64,000 nt of DNA from Catalinimonas sp038039535 (GTDB taxonomy: Bacteria > Bacteroidota > Bacteroidia > Cytophagales > Cyclobacteriaceae). Within the stretch, counting starts at the first letter, position 1. Every line of letters begins with the position of its first letter. This document shows positions 61,679 to 64,000 of this stretch, in pieces. Location of the stretch: the NCBI RefSeq assembly GCF_038039535.1, contig NZ_JBBPHP010000007.1, positions 1 through 64,000 of the forward strand. Reading direction: 5' to 3'. The position numbers and the translations under genes were made by a program. Under the pieces are notes generated by a model that was not told where the DNA came from, did not search any database, and worked only from the letters and a program-made list of their open reading frames with translations.

Positions 61679-62278
61679 CTACATATCTTGGGGAATAGTA
61701 TGTGTAAGTTGCCCCTTTGCATCAAACAATAGCACATAGCCCTCTGTTTTGTCTTTACCATTTACTTCTACCTCATAATACACCTCCACATTGTCTGGTA
61801 TTTGACTCTGGCTTATCTGATCATTAGTGCTGGTATCTAGCCCCTCAGTCTTGTCAGCATCGGTAACATTTTCCTGGGCAGTGCTCTCATCCAGTTCTTC
61901 TTTTTGAAGGTCGTTATAAGTGTCCTGATAATAAGTCTCGTTGAGGCTCAAATTATCATTTCTCATGCGGTATGGACGACTGCTTTCGTTTTCATTTATA
62001 GATTTGTTGATAATGCTGTCGGTGGTGGTTTCCTGGCCCGGTACGATATCTACTTTATAAATAGCTACCATATTCATGCCTCTATATTCACTGGCTTCTA
62101 TGCTTCCTATAACTTCTTCGGGCAGTTCATTTACATCAATCTGAGATCTTCCAATGGCTTCTCCCAGATAAATATTACTGCTGTCGGGCATAGCAGGATT
62201 TTGGGCCTGAGCAAATACATCTGAAGCAGCAAAAACTGCAAACGCTAAAAAAATGAATTTATATTTTATCAGTTTCAT
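61679..62278 (-). CDS. Exported protein with PepSY-like ends and acidic middle
   Basis: The 199-residue product has a signal peptide ending near VFAQ. VNELPEEVIGSIEASEYRGMN and IYKVDIVPG near the front, and EVYYEVEVNGKDKTEGYVLLFDA at the end, resemble PepSY-like strands separated by an acidic, low-complexity stretch (about residues 95-160) rich in Asn, Ser, Glu and Asp. Function unknown; periplasmic location expected. Confidence 0.55.
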   Translation of the reverse strand: MKLIKYKFIFLAFAVFAASDVFAQAQNPAMPDSSNIYLGEAIGRSQIDVNELPEEVIGSIEASEYRGMNMVAIYKVDIVPGQETTTDSIINKSINENESSRPYRMRNDNLSLNETYYQDTYNDLQKEELDESTAQENVTDADKTEGLDTSTNDQISQSQIPDNVEVYYEVEVNGKDKTEGYVLLFDAKGQLTHTIPQDM

Positions 62279-62475
62279 ATCTGAATATGTTTTAGTTAAA
62301 AAAATAGCCTGTTATAGCTAACAACTAATAAAGAAAATTTACCCCGAAATGTTTTGAGTGTAGCCTGAATAAACTCCTCAAAAAAAAAGGATTTAACATA
62401 TTTCTGTGAAGGCAACTTCACTACTGTTTTTAAGTTTTTCTAAAAAGTGCTATACTTGAAAAAACACAATCAAAC

Positions 62476-63438
62476 ATGCACAACCGACGCCAGTTCATCC
62501 AAAAATCATCTTTAATCACCGCAGCAGCCTTTTCTGTACCCCTTTCTCATGTAATGAGCCAGCCTGACCAGCTTTTGGCTACTCGTAAGTTTACCATGCA
62601 GCTTGATGGGGGATCTATTGGAGTGAGTGCCGGTCAGAAGGAGTTAATTGAGTTAGCAAGTAAATATGGTTTTGAGTCGGTGAGCGCCCACTCTGCTTAT
62701 CTGGCTGATATTTCTTCTTCAGAAAGAGAAAGCTTGCTGGAAGATATGAAGCAGAAAAATCTGGTATGGGGTAACGCAGGGCTACCTGTACAGTTTCGTA
62801 ACGATCGTTCTACTTTTGAGACTGACCTAATAGAGCTTCCTAAGCATGCCGAGGGCTTGCAGAAGGCAGGTGTCACCCGCATTACCACCTGGATTATGCC
62901 TAATCATCCTACTCTGAATTATTTACAGAATTTCCGAGAACATGCAATACGCCTACGTGAAGTAGCCAAAATTTTGAATGATCATAATATCCGATTTGGA
63001 CTAGAATATGTAGGACCTAAAACCCTTCAGAATGCCAAGGAGTATCCCTTTATGCGTACCATGGCGGAAACCAAAGAACTGATTACTGCCATTGGTGAGC
63101 CTAACGTTGGATTTGTGCTGGATAGCTTCCACTGGTATACTGCCGGTGAAGATGTAAATGACATTTTGACTTTGAATAATAGCGATGTAGTGGCCTGTGA
63201 CCTTAATGATGCACGTTCAGGGCTGGACAGGTTAGAACAAATTGATGGTAAAAGAGAGTTGCCTATGACCAGCGGGGTAATAGACATCAAAGGTTTTTTA
63301 AACGCACTTATCCAAATTGGATTTGACGGGCCGATTAGGGCAGAGCCTTTTAACCAGGCGCTACGTGATATGGAAGACGAGGCGGCAGTGAAAAAAACTG
63401 CTGCTGCAATGAAAGAAGCCTTTGATTTGGTGGCATAA
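62476..63438 (+). CDS. Tat-exported sugar phosphate isomerase/epimerase-like protein
   Basis: The 320-residue product begins with HNRRQFIQKSSLITAAAF, a twin-arginine signal. The body is an AP-endonuclease-2-type TIM barrel: GFESVSAHSAYLA, RFGLEYVGPKT, VGFVLDSFHWYTAGED, VVACDLNDA and GPIRAEPFNQ, with Glu, Asp, His and Glu as likely metal ligands. Such exported homologues often act on keto-sugars. It is monocistronic in view. Confidence 0.82.
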   Translation: MHNRRQFIQKSSLITAAAFSVPLSHVMSQPDQLLATRKFTMQLDGGSIGVSAGQKELIELASKYGFESVSAHSAYLADISSSERESLLEDMKQKNLVWGNAGLPVQFRNDRSTFETDLIELPKHAEGLQKAGVTRITTWIMPNHPTLNYLQNFREHAIRLREVAKILNDHNIRFGLEYVGPKTLQNAKEYPFMRTMAETKELITAIGEPNVGFVLDSFHWYTAGEDVNDILTLNNSDVVACDLNDARSGLDRLEQIDGKRELPMTSGVIDIKGFLNALIQIGFDGPIRAEPFNQALRDMEDEAAVKKTAAAMKEAFDLVA

Positions 63439-63709
63439 TTAGTTTGTTATTAAACCGATATATACACTTTTAGGTTAACCTAAATCTTACTAAAAGGCAA
63501 ATTAATGCTAATACTTATTCAAAGTTTAACCGAACTTTATTAACTTAGCAGCTGTTTTAATAGAGTCATTGGTAGTTATACAAATTTTTTAATATAACAC
63601 ATTCGGTTCCATTCCGGAGCAAAATTCTTGTGTTTTATTACAATCTGAGTGCCTTTATAGGTACATGGCCGATGACATTTTGGTTAATTGAAAATTTTAC
63701 TTGTTTACT
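63439..63709. other. Intergenic region before the last gene
   Basis: About 270 bases, AT-rich. No gene, repeat or clear promoter box is seen. Confidence 0.3.
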
Positions 63710-64000
63710 ATGGATACAGATACAGTGATTACAAAAAAGGACAGCAAACAAATGAAGTACTTGCAGCAAGCTGTTCGCCTTTTGGAAAAAAGAGGGTATA
63801 GCGACATTAAGGCGGAATTGCCTGAGTATGAGTCGCCTACCAGCTTTACCGAAAAGACTTCTGACAAGTCATACACTCCTGACCTTACGGGTGAGAAAGA
63901 CCTGGGGAAAGATTATTTTCAGGTAGTAGAAGGTGACAAGAAAAATATTCAGGATGTAGTAAGTAAGTGGAAACTGTTCTCAAATCTGGCAAAGATCAAA
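63710..64000 (+). CDS. Unidentified protein, 5' part only
   Basis: An ATG at 63710 opens 97 codons to the window end without a stop. The peptide starts MDTDTVITKKDSKQMKYLQQ and is charged, with LLEKRGYSDIKAELPEYESP and DLGKDYFQVVEGDKKNIQ. No signal peptide. The family is not recognised from this fragment. Confidence 0.55.
   Translation, partial: MDTDTVITKKDSKQMKYLQQAVRLLEKRGYSDIKAELPEYESPTSFTEKTSDKSYTPDLTGEKDLGKDYFQVVEGDKKNIQDVVSKWKLFSNLAKIK

Overview
The window looks like chromosome of a Bacteroidota bacterium, most likely a marine or surface-associated Cytophagales. This is inferred from a SusC/SusD pair, a second TonB-linked barrel protein, many lipoprotein and Tat-exported hydrolases, DUF1501/DUF1553 genes, DUF4251 and DUF3667 proteins, TAnnTTTG-type promoter boxes, few Shine-Dalgarno sites and several TTG starts. 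I see no rRNA, tRNA or CRISPR array.

0-21 kb: the 3' end of an IS200/IS605 transposase with its right-end hairpin, then an L-fucose unit (L-fuconate dehydratase and GH29 alpha-L-fucosidase). An SGNH-like protein, a DUF817 membrane protein and gamma-glutamyltransferase follow. Next come a SusC/SusD uptake pair, an outer-membrane beta-barrel protein, an abutting DUF1501/DUF1553 pair with a cytochrome-like CxxCH site, and a helical protein of unknown function.

21.6-39 kb: accessory-looking DNA. Small orphan genes alternate with non-coding repeats: two arrays that both repeat every 42 bp, a palindrome-rich repeat whose 44-bp core lies in opposite orientation in two copies, hairpins whose arms covary, a 138-bp near-identical duplication, and a family of short AAGCG..CGCTT palindromes. 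Among these sit an Rpn-type nuclease, a GH43 hydrolase, an S9 peptidase, a Tat-linked GMC oxidoreductase pair, a PAS-LuxR regulator, two small immunity-like genes and a methyltransferase/DUF4386 pair.

39-64 kb: mostly ordinary chromosome. It holds small exported proteins, a Tat-exported TIM-barrel protein, an MBL-fold hydrolase, a phosphate-porin-like barrel, an FG-GAP lipoprotein, and a PadR regulator coupled to a membrane protein. Proline genes proB and proA lie 5 kb apart with cysE-cysM, a class C serine hydrolase and a SulP transporter between them. After that come YceI, MarR, OxyR divergent from a frameshifted dps, and the carboxynorspermidine (spermidine) pair. The window ends with a Tat-exported sugar isomerase-like protein and the start of an unidentified gene.

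The most unusual material is non-coding: the two 42-bp arrays, the inverted-core repeat and the covarying hairpins between 21.7 and 39.1 kb. The dps frameshift is the clearest broken gene.
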